Shown here: one piece after another, positions 52,282-60,582 of the stretch
Layout: each line of letters opens with the position of its first letter
How positions within the stretch are numbered: position 1 is the stretch's first letter
DNA from: UMGS1387 sp045541355
GTDB lineage: Bacteria; Bacillota; Clostridia; Oscillospirales; CAG-382
NCBI GenBank assembly: GCA_045541355.1
Contig: JAZQIW010000111.1
Span: 6,070-70,069 of the forward strand
Reading direction: 5' to 3'
Length of the DNA stretch: 64,000 bases
Notes under the pieces: model-generated
What the model was told of the DNA's origin: nothing
Database searches by the model: none
What the model saw: only the letters and a program-made list of their open reading frames with translations
Made by a program: the position numbers and the translations under genes

Positions 52282-52383
52282 AAAAGTATAAAGGGAGTAG
52301 CTACCGAGCAACTGCTCGGAGTGTATGCGTCAATACGACACATCTGTGTCCGCATAAACTTTCAACAGCAAGACTTTTACTTA
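52282..52383 (+). ncRNA. yybP-ykoY (Mn2+) riboswitch
   Basis: The gap 52136-52467 has no gene but encodes a structured leader. AAAGGGAGTAGC at its 5' side, GCGTCAATACG in the middle and CAGCAAGACTTTTAC at the 3' side are the conserved elements of the yybP-ykoY aptamer, whose two loops dock to form the Mn2+ site. P1 pairs AAGTA-u-AAAG with CTTT-TACTT; internal stems CCGAGC/GCTCGG and GACACA/TGTGTC are intact. Confidence 0.85.
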
Positions 52384-52418
52384 AAGCATGAGCTTTTTGT
52401 AAGGGTTTTATTTTTTTA
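52374..52418 (+). terminator. Riboswitch expression-platform terminator
   Basis: CTTTTAC-tt-AAAGC-atga-GCTTT-tt-GTAAGGG followed by TTTTATTTTTTTATT. The 5' arm (CTTTTACTT) is the 3' strand of aptamer P1, so Mn2+ binding should prevent the terminator: an ON switch. Confidence 0.82.
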
Positions 52419-52467
52419 TTGACGGTTTTCGGCATAATCACAAATAATCAAAAGGAGAAATCTAAAC

Positions 52468-53592
52468 ATGAGTATCTTTGCAGATTTATTCAGCAATGTC
52501 GGAAACCTTACATGGCAGCACATTGTTATGTGGGCAATCGGCGGCATTCTCATTTATCTCGCCATTAAAAAAGACATGGAGCCTACCCTTCTTCTCCCCA
52601 TGGGCTTCGGTACAATCCTTGTCAACATCCCCTTATCGGGTGCTATTGGTGCAGAAGGAGCAATCACCACCCTTTTCAACGCAGGTATTGCAAATGAGCT
52701 TTTCCCGCTTATTCTCTTTATCGGTATCGGTGCCATGATTGACTTCGGTCCCGTTCTTTCAAACCCCAAGCTTATGATTTTCGGTGCAGCGGCACAGTTC
52801 GGTATCTTCTTTACCTTCTGCCTTGCATCAATGTTCTTTACAACACCCGAAGCTGCCTCTATCGGTATTATCGGTGCGGCAGACGGCCCTACGGCTATCG
52901 TTGTTGCAAACCAGCTTCTCGGTCCTGACAGTGCGATTACAGGCGCTATAATGGTTGCGGCATATTCCTATATGGCTCTTGTTCCCATCATTCAGCCTCC
53001 GGTAATCAAGCTTCTCACCACAAAGAAGGAACGTATGATAAGAATGGACAACTCGACAGTTGCGGTTTCCAAGCTTACAAAGATTCTCTTCCCCATCATT
53101 GTAACAATTGTTGCCGGTGTTATTGCACCAAGCTCAGTTTCACTTATCGGTTTCCTAATGTTCGGTAACCTTATCCGTGAGTGCGGCGTTCTTGATTCTC
53201 TTTCCGAAACAGCACAGAAGGTTCTTGCAAACCTTGTTACTATTTTCCTTGGTATTACAATTGCCAATCAGATGGTTGCAGAAAAGTTCCTCCAGCCCTC
53301 TACCCTTCTTATTCTCGGACTCGGTCTTTTCGCATTCATTTTCGACACGGCAGGCGGCGTAATCTTTGCAAAGGTCCTCAACCTCTTCCTCAAAAAGAAG
53401 ATGAACCCCATGATTGGTGCGGCAGGTATTTCGGCATTCCCCATGTCAGGAAGAGTTGTTCACAAGCTCGGTCTTGAGGCAGACAACCAGAACTTCCTTC
53501 TAATGCACTCTATCGGTGTTAACGTATCGGGACAGATTGCTTCGGTTATCGCAGGCGGTCTTATCCTTAAATTCATATTACCCTTGGTTTAA
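52468..53592 (+). CDS. Na+-translocating decarboxylase beta subunit (orphan OadB-like)
   Basis: A 374-residue membrane protein of the OadB/GcdB/MmdB family, with about ten to eleven helices. It includes the GIIGAADGPTAIVVANQLLG segment with its conserved Asp and FDTAGGVIFAKVLN. In known enzymes it couples decarboxylation of a carboxybiotin to export of two Na+. No carboxyltransferase alpha subunit or biotin carrier is in the window, only a tiny gamma-like gene. The AAAAGGAGA site is strong and the leader holds a Mn2+ riboswitch. Confidence 0.92.
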   Translation: MSIFADLFSNVGNLTWQHIVMWAIGGILIYLAIKKDMEPTLLLPMGFGTILVNIPLSGAIGAEGAITTLFNAGIANELFPLILFIGIGAMIDFGPVLSNPKLMIFGAAAQFGIFFTFCLASMFFTTPEAASIGIIGAADGPTAIVVANQLLGPDSAITGAIMVAAYSYMALVPIIQPPVIKLLTTKKERMIRMDNSTVAVSKLTKILFPIIVTIVAGVIAPSSVSLIGFLMFGNLIRECGVLDSLSETAQKVLANLVTIFLGITIANQMVAEKFLQPSTLLILGLGLFAFIFDTAGGVIFAKVLNLFLKKKMNPMIGAAGISAFPMSGRVVHKLGLEADNQNFLLMHSIGVNVSGQIASVIAGGLILKFILPLV

Positions 53593-53615
53593 GGGCTGAA
53601 AGGAGAATATATATT

Positions 53616-53762
53616 ATGAACATCAATTTTCATCCCATGGGTTTCGTTGACAACCTTGTTTATATGGGCAAGGGTATGCTCGGTATTTTTATTGTTATTG
53701 CTATTATTATCATTGCGGTTTATCTTCTTGCAAAAATTGGCAACAAAAACGACGAGGAATAA
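53616..53762 (+). CDS. Minimal OadG-like membrane peptide, 48 residues
   Basis: MNINFHPMGFVDNLVYMGKGMLGIFIVIAIIIIAVYLLAKIGNKNDEE (split here only as description): an N-terminal amphipathic part with the MGKGMLGIF stretch typical of gamma subunits, one membrane helix, and a short acidic tail. It lacks the Pro-rich linker and zinc-binding His of full OadG. The ATG at 53616 has AAAGGAGA upstream and the gene lies 23 bases after oadB, so it is real. Probably needed for assembly or stability of the beta subunit. Confidence 0.8.
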   Translation: MNINFHPMGFVDNLVYMGKGMLGIFIVIAIIIIAVYLLAKIGNKNDEE

Positions 53763-53780
53763 AAACTTTCATATAAATGA

Positions 53781-53809
53781 TAAGGCACAGCCGTTTGGCT
53801 GTGCCTTTT
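53781..53809. terminator. Bidirectional terminator
   Basis: AAGGCACAGCC-gttt-GGCTGTGCCTTTTG between convergent oadG-like and pgi genes. Confidence 0.9.
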
Positions 53810-53826
53810 GTTATTCAGTTTTAGTT

Positions 53827-55170
53827 TTATTTAAGCAACGCTTCAAGCTCTTTTCTTCTATCGTCGTTTTCTTTTCCGGGTTTTCCGAGAAGTGCAAACA
53901 TATTCTTCTTATACGCTTCAACACCGGGCTGGTTAAAGGGATTTACACCGAGAATATAGCCTGATGCCGCACAGGCAAGCTCAAAGAAATATACAAGATA
54001 TCCGTAGTCAAATTCATCTCTTGAAGGAACCTCAAGCACGATATTGGGAACTCCTCCATCGGTGTGTGCAATTACGGTAGCAAGGTATGCCTTCTTATTA
54101 GCCTCGTCAAGCTCATGTCCCGAAAGGAAGTTGAGGTTATCAATATTCTGAGGATCATTTGGAATAATTACGCTTGCGTTCTGTTTATCAATATTGATTA
54201 CCGTTTCAAAAATATTGCGCTTGCCTTCCTGAACTATCTGTCCGAGAGAATGAAGGTCAGTAGAATATATAACGGATGCCGGGAAAATGCCCTTGCCGTC
54301 TTTTCCTTCGCTTTCACCAAAGAGCTGCTTCCACCATTCATTCATATACTGATAAGCAGGCTCATAGCAAGCCATAATTTCAAGAGCCTTACCCTTATTA
54401 TAGAGCACATTTCTGATTACGGCATACTTATACGCGTCATTCTTGTCAATATCGCATGCGGAAAGCTCATCGTAAGCCGCCCTTGCACCCTGCATAATCT
54501 TGTCTATATCGCATCCCGCAACGGCAATGGGAAGAAGTCCGCAGGCTGTAAGAACAGAGTATCTTCCGCCCACATCATCAGGAATAACAAATGTCTCATA
54601 TCCCATATCGTCGGAAAACTCTTTAAGTGTTCCTCTTGCCTTATCGGTTGTTGCAAAGATTCTTTCCTTTGCGCCGTCTTTTCCGTACTTTTCTTCAAGC
54701 ATACCGCGGAAAATTCTGAATGCAACAGCAGGCTCTGTTGTTGTGCCTGATTTTGAAATGACATTTACACAGATATCCTTACCCTCGCAAAGAGCAATGG
54801 TCTCGGAAAGTGCAGAGGGACTTATGGAATTGCCGATAAAGTAAATCTCAGGTGTTTTTTTCTTTAAAAGATTATAATTTGGGCTCTTGATATACTCAAT
54901 TGCCGCACGTGCTCCGAGATAAGAGCCGCCGATACCGATTACAATCAAAACATCGCAGGTGTCCTGAATCTTTTTTGCCGCCTTTTTTATACGTTCAAAC
55001 TCGTCTTTATCATAATCAACGGGAAGAGTCTGCCAACCGAGGAAATCATTTCCCTCTCCTGTTTTATTCACAATCTTATCGTGAGCCTCTTCAAGCTTTG
55101 GAAGAAGTGCGTTCATTTCTTCTCTTGAAACAAAGCCCTTTAAGAACTTTTCATTACACTTAATTGCCAT
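53827..55170 (-). CDS. pgi: Glucose-6-phosphate isomerase
   Basis: A 447-residue two-SIS-domain isomerase. IGIGGSYLGARAAIEYI, VISKSGTTTEPAVAFRIF and SVLTACGLLPIAVAG are the substrate-binding blocks; the C-terminal part has HSLGQIVQEG and NPFNQPGVEAYKKNMFALLG. It interconverts glucose-6-P and fructose-6-P. The ATG at 55170 with GGAGG nine bases upstream is preferred over 55191. Confidence 0.97.
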   Translation of the reverse strand: MAIKCNEKFLKGFVSREEMNALLPKLEEAHDKIVNKTGEGNDFLGWQTLPVDYDKDEFERIKKAAKKIQDTCDVLIVIGIGGSYLGARAAIEYIKSPNYNLLKKKTPEIYFIGNSISPSALSETIALCEGKDICVNVISKSGTTTEPAVAFRIFRGMLEEKYGKDGAKERIFATTDKARGTLKEFSDDMGYETFVIPDDVGGRYSVLTACGLLPIAVAGCDIDKIMQGARAAYDELSACDIDKNDAYKYAVIRNVLYNKGKALEIMACYEPAYQYMNEWWKQLFGESEGKDGKGIFPASVIYSTDLHSLGQIVQEGKRNIFETVINIDKQNASVIIPNDPQNIDNLNFLSGHELDEANKKAYLATVIAHTDGGVPNIVLEVPSRDEFDYGYLVYFFELACAASGYILGVNPFNQPGVEAYKKNMFALLGKPGKENDDRRKELEALLK

Positions 55171-55201
55171 TAAATTATCCTCCAATGTCATTTTTTATAC
55201 T

Positions 55202-55230
55202 AATTATATACCTGTTTTTCAACAAATGCA
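55202..55230 (-). promoter_or_regulatory. Promoter of pgi
   Basis: Minus strand TTGCAT, 17 bases, TATAAT, about 32 bases before the ATG. Confidence 0.75.
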
Positions 55231-55252
55231 ATAATTAATTTTACTTTCTTTT

Positions 55253-56386
55253 TTATCTCACAGTAATACAAGAGGCAAGAATTCTCCCCACAAGGTCAAG
55301 AAAAGTAATTTTATCTACTCCCTCTGCCGTCTTTACGGGAAAACGGGCTGCTTCCTTTCCCTCCACTGTATAAATGACATCCCCTACATGAGTGTTCTTT
55401 TCAAAGGGTGCCTCTATTTCCTGCTGCAGCTCCACGGTACACTCAACCTTTCCTGCCCTGCCTTTATCAATCAATATATCCGAAAGCTCAGCACAAAGCT
55501 CAACCTCATTTGTTATTCCGCCCTTTACCTTCAGCTTTTCAAGTGTCGGCGTCTCGGGCTTATAAATACTGTAATTGGCAAAGCCATGCTCAAGAAGCTT
55601 TTTAGCATCCGCAAATCTTTTATCGCTGCTTTCACTCTTCATTACAGCTGCAATAAGCGACATCCCGCCCCGTTCTGCCGTTGCAGACATACAGTAAAGT
55701 GCACTTGAGGTATACCCTGTCTTCATACCGGTAGCACCGTTATAAAATCGGATTAGCTTATTTGTATTTGTAATGCCGAACTCACCGCCGCGAAGGGTAT
55801 CCATCCAAATCCTTGTATAATCATACACCTTTTTATGCTTATGAAGCTCCCTTGTCATTATGGCAATATCCCTTGCCGTAGTATAGTGATTCTCGGCAGG
55901 AAGTCCTGTACAGTTTGAAAAGTGAGTATTTACCATTCCAAGCTCAGCAGCCTTTTCATTCATAAGAGTCACAAAGCTTTCCTCGCTTCCCGAAACAAGC
56001 TCCGATAGTGCTACGGTACAGTCATTGGCGGAAGCTACTATCACTGCCTTAAGCATTTCATTGACACTCATTGTCTCACCGACCTCAAGCCAAATCTGAG
56101 AGCCACCCATGGATGACGAATATTCGCTTCCCGTCACAGGTGTATCAAGGTCAAATTTTCCCTCATCCATGGCTTCAAAAACAAGAATAAGTGACATGAT
56201 TTTTGTAACCGATGCAGGCTCTAAGCGCTCATCGGCATTCATTTCATACAGCACCCGTCCCGTTGATGCTTCCATAAGGCAGGCAGAGGTGCTTGACAGT
56301 TCAAGCTCTGCAGCGCCGGCTAAAGTACAGGTTAAAAACACAACGGAAATCACCGCGCAAACAAGCAGTATTTTAAGTGTTTTCAT
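55253..56386 (-). CDS. D-alanyl-D-alanine carboxypeptidase (PBP5/DacF type)
   Basis: A 377-residue secreted penicillin-binding protein. Signal peptide (residues 1-26, ending LAGAA), catalytic SxxK at Ser59-Lys62 (PASVTK), SxN in VASANDC and KTG in TGMKTGYTS, then a C-terminal beta domain and an amphipathic terminal helix. It trims the terminal D-Ala of muropeptides. The ATG at 56386 lies 8 bases after GGAGG; a TTG at 56401 is within that site. Confidence 0.94.
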   Translation of the reverse strand: MKTLKILLVCAVISVVFLTCTLAGAAELELSSTSACLMEASTGRVLYEMNADERLEPASVTKIMSLILVFEAMDEGKFDLDTPVTGSEYSSSMGGSQIWLEVGETMSVNEMLKAVIVASANDCTVALSELVSGSEESFVTLMNEKAAELGMVNTHFSNCTGLPAENHYTTARDIAIMTRELHKHKKVYDYTRIWMDTLRGGEFGITNTNKLIRFYNGATGMKTGYTSSALYCMSATAERGGMSLIAAVMKSESSDKRFADAKKLLEHGFANYSIYKPETPTLEKLKVKGGITNEVELCAELSDILIDKGRAGKVECTVELQQEIEAPFEKNTHVGDVIYTVEGKEAARFPVKTAEGVDKITFLDLVGRILASCITVR

Positions 56387-56479
56387 TTTCAAATCCTCCA
56401 AAAGTAATTTACACTGTAATTATTTGTAAAGACTTCGGAAAATATACCTGAACATTGAAAATACACCCAAAAACAAGGC

Positions 56480-56506
56480 AAAAAAATGCGGCGGTAAAAC
56501 CGCCGC
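56480..56506 (-). terminator. Terminator of the lipoprotein operon
   Basis: On the minus strand GCGGCGG-tttta-CCGCCGC followed by ATTTTTTTGCC. Confidence 0.9.
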
Positions 56507-56518
56507 CGAAGCTTGATT

Positions 56519-57469
56519 CTATTTCTTTACCACGTAGTTTTCCCTCTCGGCAAGCTGTTTTCCCTGCTCTGAGCAAATCCAGTTATACAGTATCCTTTCG
56601 GGGCTGTTCTCAGGCGCATCCTTACGGATTACTACATAGAAATCATTGGTGTAGGGGTATTCTCCCTTACTTATACTTTCATTTGTAGGTGCGATACCGT
56701 CAACCGAAAGAAGCTTACTTGTTGCAAGCTTATCCGACTCCATATTGGTCAGATAATAGTACACCGTATATCCGAGGGCGTCCTTTGAGTTATCATAGTC
56801 GGCTACCGCCTCAAGCAATCCTATCATTGAGCCTATTCTTGTCTCGGCAGGTGCATCCATAAGCTCGTCACCGAGATTTACAAGCTTATCAAAGAGTGTC
56901 TGGCTTCCGCTGTCCTTATTTCTCTGATAAGCAATTATACTATGCTCATCCCCTCCAACCTCAGACCAGTTCGTGATATTTCCGCGATATATTTCTTCAA
57001 TCTGCTGCTGAGTAAGGCTTTCAATTTTGTTTTCCAAGCTGCAAATAAACACAAGTGCATCAGTCCCGATGGGAGTCATTTCAAGCTCTACGTTCTTTTC
57101 TTCACAGTATCTGACGGCATCCTCTCCCATTTCATAGGCAAGAATAATATCAAATCTGCCGTCTGCAAGCCATACGTAATTGTCCGTTGTCGAGCCTTCA
57201 AAAACAATCATATCCGAGGCTTTATCTCTGTCAATGCCCAGAACAGTTGCCGTTACAGCTTCACCTAAAGGAAGATTGGCGAGAGAGCCGCCCATCTTGG
57301 GATAATTCTCCTCGGTAAATACAAAGCTGTCCGTTTCTTTTTGTGCATGATCGACGTCATCTGAAACCTGTTCCGAAATTATATCGTGGGTTATCCTTGT
57401 GACTGCACATGAGGTAAGCAAAAAACCTGCCAGTACAACGCTTATTAATACTAAAGTCAGTTTTCTCAT
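56519..57469 (-). CDS. PstS-like substrate-binding lipoprotein
   Basis: A 316-residue protein with lipobox LLTSC (Cys21) and a type II periplasmic-binding fold resembling PstS phosphate binders: YPKMGGSLANLPLGEAV near residue 55 and YRGNITNWSEVGGDEHSIIAYQRNKDSGSQTLFDKL in the middle. The classical phosphate residues are partly altered, and no pstCAB or phoU is nearby, so it may be a surface sensor or bind another anion. It follows the other lipoprotein by 23 bases. Confidence 0.8.
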   Translation of the reverse strand: MRKLTLVLISVVLAGFLLTSCAVTRITHDIISEQVSDDVDHAQKETDSFVFTEENYPKMGGSLANLPLGEAVTATVLGIDRDKASDMIVFEGSTTDNYVWLADGRFDIILAYEMGEDAVRYCEEKNVELEMTPIGTDALVFICSLENKIESLTQQQIEEIYRGNITNWSEVGGDEHSIIAYQRNKDSGSQTLFDKLVNLGDELMDAPAETRIGSMIGLLEAVADYDNSKDALGYTVYYYLTNMESDKLATSKLLSVDGIAPTNESISKGEYPYTNDFYVVIRKDAPENSPERILYNWICSEQGKQLAERENYVVKK

Positions 57470-57492
57470 TTCAAACTCTCCTTAACTTAAAT

Positions 57493-59163
57493 CTATTCGT
57501 TATATTCCTTAACCAAGCCATGAAGGTTACTGTCATAGGTTGCACACACATTTTTACTGCACACATAGAAATAGCATTTTCCGTCAATTTCCCTACATTC
57601 AATACTGTCGGCATCAGAGAAAATCAATTTTTTCTGCTTTAAATCGTACAAGTAATGCTTTGTTCCCTCCCATGCGGCAAATGCGGGGTTCGTTTCATCA
57701 TAAGTGTAAATATGTACAAAGCGGTCATTCTCACCATAGAAGGTGACGTATCCTCCGGCGGGAGCAGTAAAGAGAAGCTCCTTTGTTTCTACATCATAAA
57801 GGTGCAGGCTTCTTGTGTCATTCATAGTGCTTTCGCCCGAAAGCTCATCATATTTATACTCAAAATCACCCGTGGTATATGCTACAAAACGAGAGTTTTT
57901 ATCAACATCGAGAAAGTCGCAAAAATCATCAAACCTTGCAACAGTTTCTCCGTCTCCGTCGAAAAGCAGACCGAAGTCATTTTCATCATCGACATATATA
58001 TACAGATTATCCTTGCTTTCATACCTGTTTGGCGAAACACCAAGCTCTTTACTTACAAAATCGCTCGAATCGTCGAGGTATTTATATACGTTTCTGTTTG
58101 CATCATCGGTATAATTATATATAATTCTTCCGTTATCGGGAAAGCGAAGGGTACAGTATCTTGAGCCTTGAGCCGTACCAATAAAATCTCCGCTTCCGTC
58201 ATAAATGTCACACATAAGGCTCTTATCTTTATACCTTGCGACAAAATATGTATTTCCCTCTCCTTTATACGGAATCTCACAATATATCGACTCGTATTCT
58301 CCGACAGATATTTCCTCTCCGAAGGTATTAATAAGGTAGCAGTTTCCGTCAAAATCCTCTACGCTTGCAACACCGTATTTATTAAAGCTGCTTGAGAAGC
58401 TATACGGGCCCAGAACAAATTCGCCCTTCTCATTGATAAAATATCTGTCCGAAATATAGTTTCCGTCTTCTCTCTTTTCAAACGAATAAACCGGTGCAAG
58501 TCCGCAGCTAAAGCTTCCTGCTATATCGCAGTTATCAAGAGAAAACACTTCCTTGCCGTCATAATCATAAAATACATGGTGCGTTTTATCTTCAACGTAG
58601 CTGCTTATACATATGTATCCTGAGCCTGCGGTTGAGACATATGAATTTTTCTCAAGCTTCATACACCACTTTCCGCTTTCGGGAATTACGTACTGCTCGC
58701 CCGGCATATATTCATCCGGTGCATCTGTTTTCCGAGAAGTATTTCTTGTAAGAGTATAATACCCGAAACCATCATCTGTCTCATTATAATGCAGGTATTC
58801 ATTTTCTTCGGATGCATCCATAACTATTGTTCCGTCCTCAAGGCAAAAGCCGTAGGATGCATAGCCCTGGGAAATATTCCAGGAGTCCATATCCGAGCTT
58901 TTAAACACCTTATAGCTGCCCACATACGGCAAAACAAGACCGTATTCGGTGCTCGGGACAAACTCGGGAGTATACTCACCGTAAAAATGCTTTTTTTGCT
59001 TCCCCGAAAAATCGCCGATTTCAGGAAGCTCTCCACTGATATAAAAAACATTTGAGATATCGGTTTTATCATTGACATTTTCGTCAACCGATGCATTTCT
59101 AATGGTATTACACGAGGTCAAAGCAAGCGCGCACAGCAAAAGAACCGTAAAAGCTTTTCTCAT
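57493..59163 (-). CDS. Large lipoprotein with WG-like beta repeats
   Basis: A 556-residue lipoprotein (MRKAFTVLLLCALALTSC; Cys18 is the anchor). The rest is Tyr/Asp-rich with repeated units of the type GLAPVYSFEK...RYFINEKGEFVLGPY and YGVASVEDFDGNCYLINTFGEE, resembling WG-repeat beta-propeller-like proteins. No enzyme motif is visible. The ATG at 59163 has AAAGGAGGA upstream. It is co-transcribed with the PstS-like lipoprotein, suggesting a shared envelope role. Confidence 0.72.
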   Translation of the reverse strand: MRKAFTVLLLCALALTSCNTIRNASVDENVNDKTDISNVFYISGELPEIGDFSGKQKKHFYGEYTPEFVPSTEYGLVLPYVGSYKVFKSSDMDSWNISQGYASYGFCLEDGTIVMDASEENEYLHYNETDDGFGYYTLTRNTSRKTDAPDEYMPGEQYVIPESGKWCMKLEKNSYVSTAGSGYICISSYVEDKTHHVFYDYDGKEVFSLDNCDIAGSFSCGLAPVYSFEKREDGNYISDRYFINEKGEFVLGPYSFSSSFNKYGVASVEDFDGNCYLINTFGEEISVGEYESIYCEIPYKGEGNTYFVARYKDKSLMCDIYDGSGDFIGTAQGSRYCTLRFPDNGRIIYNYTDDANRNVYKYLDDSSDFVSKELGVSPNRYESKDNLYIYVDDENDFGLLFDGDGETVARFDDFCDFLDVDKNSRFVAYTTGDFEYKYDELSGESTMNDTRSLHLYDVETKELLFTAPAGGYVTFYGENDRFVHIYTYDETNPAFAAWEGTKHYLYDLKQKKLIFSDADSIECREIDGKCYFYVCSKNVCATYDSNLHGLVKEYNE

Positions 59164-59261
59164 AAGCTCCTCCTTTCGACGTATCTGCATATTATGCAAA
59201 TCGTTGCTAAATATTACTGTATATGTTATGACGTAAATATTAAGGTTTTGTTCCCATATTC

Positions 59262-59290
59262 AGTATACAACTAACTTTTTTTAAAGTCAA
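59262..59290 (-). promoter_or_regulatory. Promoter of the two-lipoprotein operon
   Basis: Minus strand TTGACT, 17 bases, TATACT, about 95 bases before the first start codon. It is divergent from the promoter at 59332. Confidence 0.8.
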
Positions 59291-59331
59291 GATAAGTTAC
59301 GACAACAAGCACAAAGTCATTGACAAAGTCA

Positions 59332-59360
59332 TTGACACACTCATAAAATAGGTTTATAAT
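59332..59360 (+). promoter_or_regulatory. Promoter of the serine-hydrolase gene, with duplicated -35
   Basis: TTGACA, 17 bases, TATAAT. The 12-base unit AAAGTCATTGAC is duplicated in tandem (59313-59336), so a second TTGACA sits 12 bases upstream of the functional one. Confidence 0.82.
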
Positions 59361-59398
59361 TAGTAAGGATAAAGATATATTTTTATGAGGTGAAAACA

Positions 59399-60571
59399 AT
59401 GAATTTCAGAAACGTAAAGGAGCTAATGGACAGGCTTTGCAACTGGATAATTCCCGGAAATGTCATAGTAATATACAAGGACAACAAAAAGGTGTTTGAA
59501 TACTGTTCCGGTTATTCTGACCTTGAAGCAAAGAAAAAAATGAGAATGGACAACCTTTTCAACATCTATTCCTGCTCAAAGGTAGCTACGGTTACGGCGG
59601 CAATGCAGCTTTTTGAAAAGGGCTACTTCCTTATGACAACCCCTCTCTACGAGTTTATCCCCGAATTTCGTTCAATGAAATGCCTCGACGAGAACGGCAA
59701 CATTGTTGATTGCAAAAATCCAATTACAATGTTCAATCTTTTCACAATGACCGCAGGGCTTCTTTACAGTTATCCAAATTCTCTGAAAATAACACAGGAA
59801 AACAACGGCGGAAAGGTTCCGACCATTGAATTTGCAAAGACAATTGCAAAAAACGAGGTTTTATCCTTCAATCCCGGCACTCGTTTTCAATACAGCTATT
59901 GCCACGATGTTCTTGCTGCTGTTGTTGAAGTAATCTCGGGTCAGAGATTTTCTCAATACATGAAAAAAAACATATTTGAGCCCTTGGGAATGTACGAAAC
60001 ATACTATCACGACCTTCCCGAGGCTGCAAAACAGAGAATGGCATCCCAATACAACTACAAAATAACAGAAACAGATATTGTTAAGCTTCAGAGCATGGCA
60101 ATTGAAGAGACAGGCGAGCTTCAAAGAGCAGACTGGGGCAACAGTCTTGTATACGGCGATGAATATGACAGCGGCGGAGCAGGAATTATCACCACGATGG
60201 ATGATTATGTTCTGCTTATGAATGCTCTTGCAAATGACGGAAAAGGAACAACAGGCGAAAGAATAATTTCCAAAGCCTCAATTGAGCTTATGAGAACACC
60301 GCACATAACACAGGAGCAGTTCAAATACTGCACCTGGCCCAACATGAAAGGCTATGCATACGGTCTCGGTGTCAGAACAATGTTTGACAAAACAATAGGC
60401 TCAGGTTCCCTTTCAAACATCGGCGAGTTCGGATGGGGCGGTGCGGCAGGTGCATCTGTTTTTGTTGACCCGTCTGAAAGGCTTGCCGTTTCCTATGCAC
60501 ACCATATGCTCAACCCTCAGGAAGCATATTATCAGCCAAGACTTAGAAACTCTATTTATTCTTCACTTTAA
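59399..60571 (+). CDS. Beta-lactamase-family serine hydrolase
   Basis: A 390-residue class C/AmpC-fold hydrolase (beta-lactamase-related, PF00144 type). SxxK is Ser58-Lys61 (SCSK). The usual YxN is replaced by Tyr-Ser-Tyr (FQYSYCHDV), and the last triad element is GWGGAAGASVFVDP. It has no signal peptide, so it is probably a cytoplasmic esterase or peptidase rather than a beta-lactamase. The ATG at 59399 has GAGGTG six bases upstream. It is followed after 11 bases by the TIM-barrel gene. Confidence 0.82.
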   Translation: MNFRNVKELMDRLCNWIIPGNVIVIYKDNKKVFEYCSGYSDLEAKKKMRMDNLFNIYSCSKVATVTAAMQLFEKGYFLMTTPLYEFIPEFRSMKCLDENGNIVDCKNPITMFNLFTMTAGLLYSYPNSLKITQENNGGKVPTIEFAKTIAKNEVLSFNPGTRFQYSYCHDVLAAVVEVISGQRFSQYMKKNIFEPLGMYETYYHDLPEAAKQRMASQYNYKITETDIVKLQSMAIEETGELQRADWGNSLVYGDEYDSGGAGIITTMDDYVLLMNALANDGKGTTGERIISKASIELMRTPHITQEQFKYCTWPNMKGYAYGLGVRTMFDKTIGSGSLSNIGEFGWGGAAGASVFVDPSERLAVSYAHHMLNPQEAYYQPRLRNSIYSSL

Positions 60572-60582
60572 GGGGTACAAAA

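Noticed and set aside
56519..57469. Phosphate ABC transporter locus
   Set aside because: Only a PstS-like binder is present; no pstC, pstA, pstB or phoU nearby.
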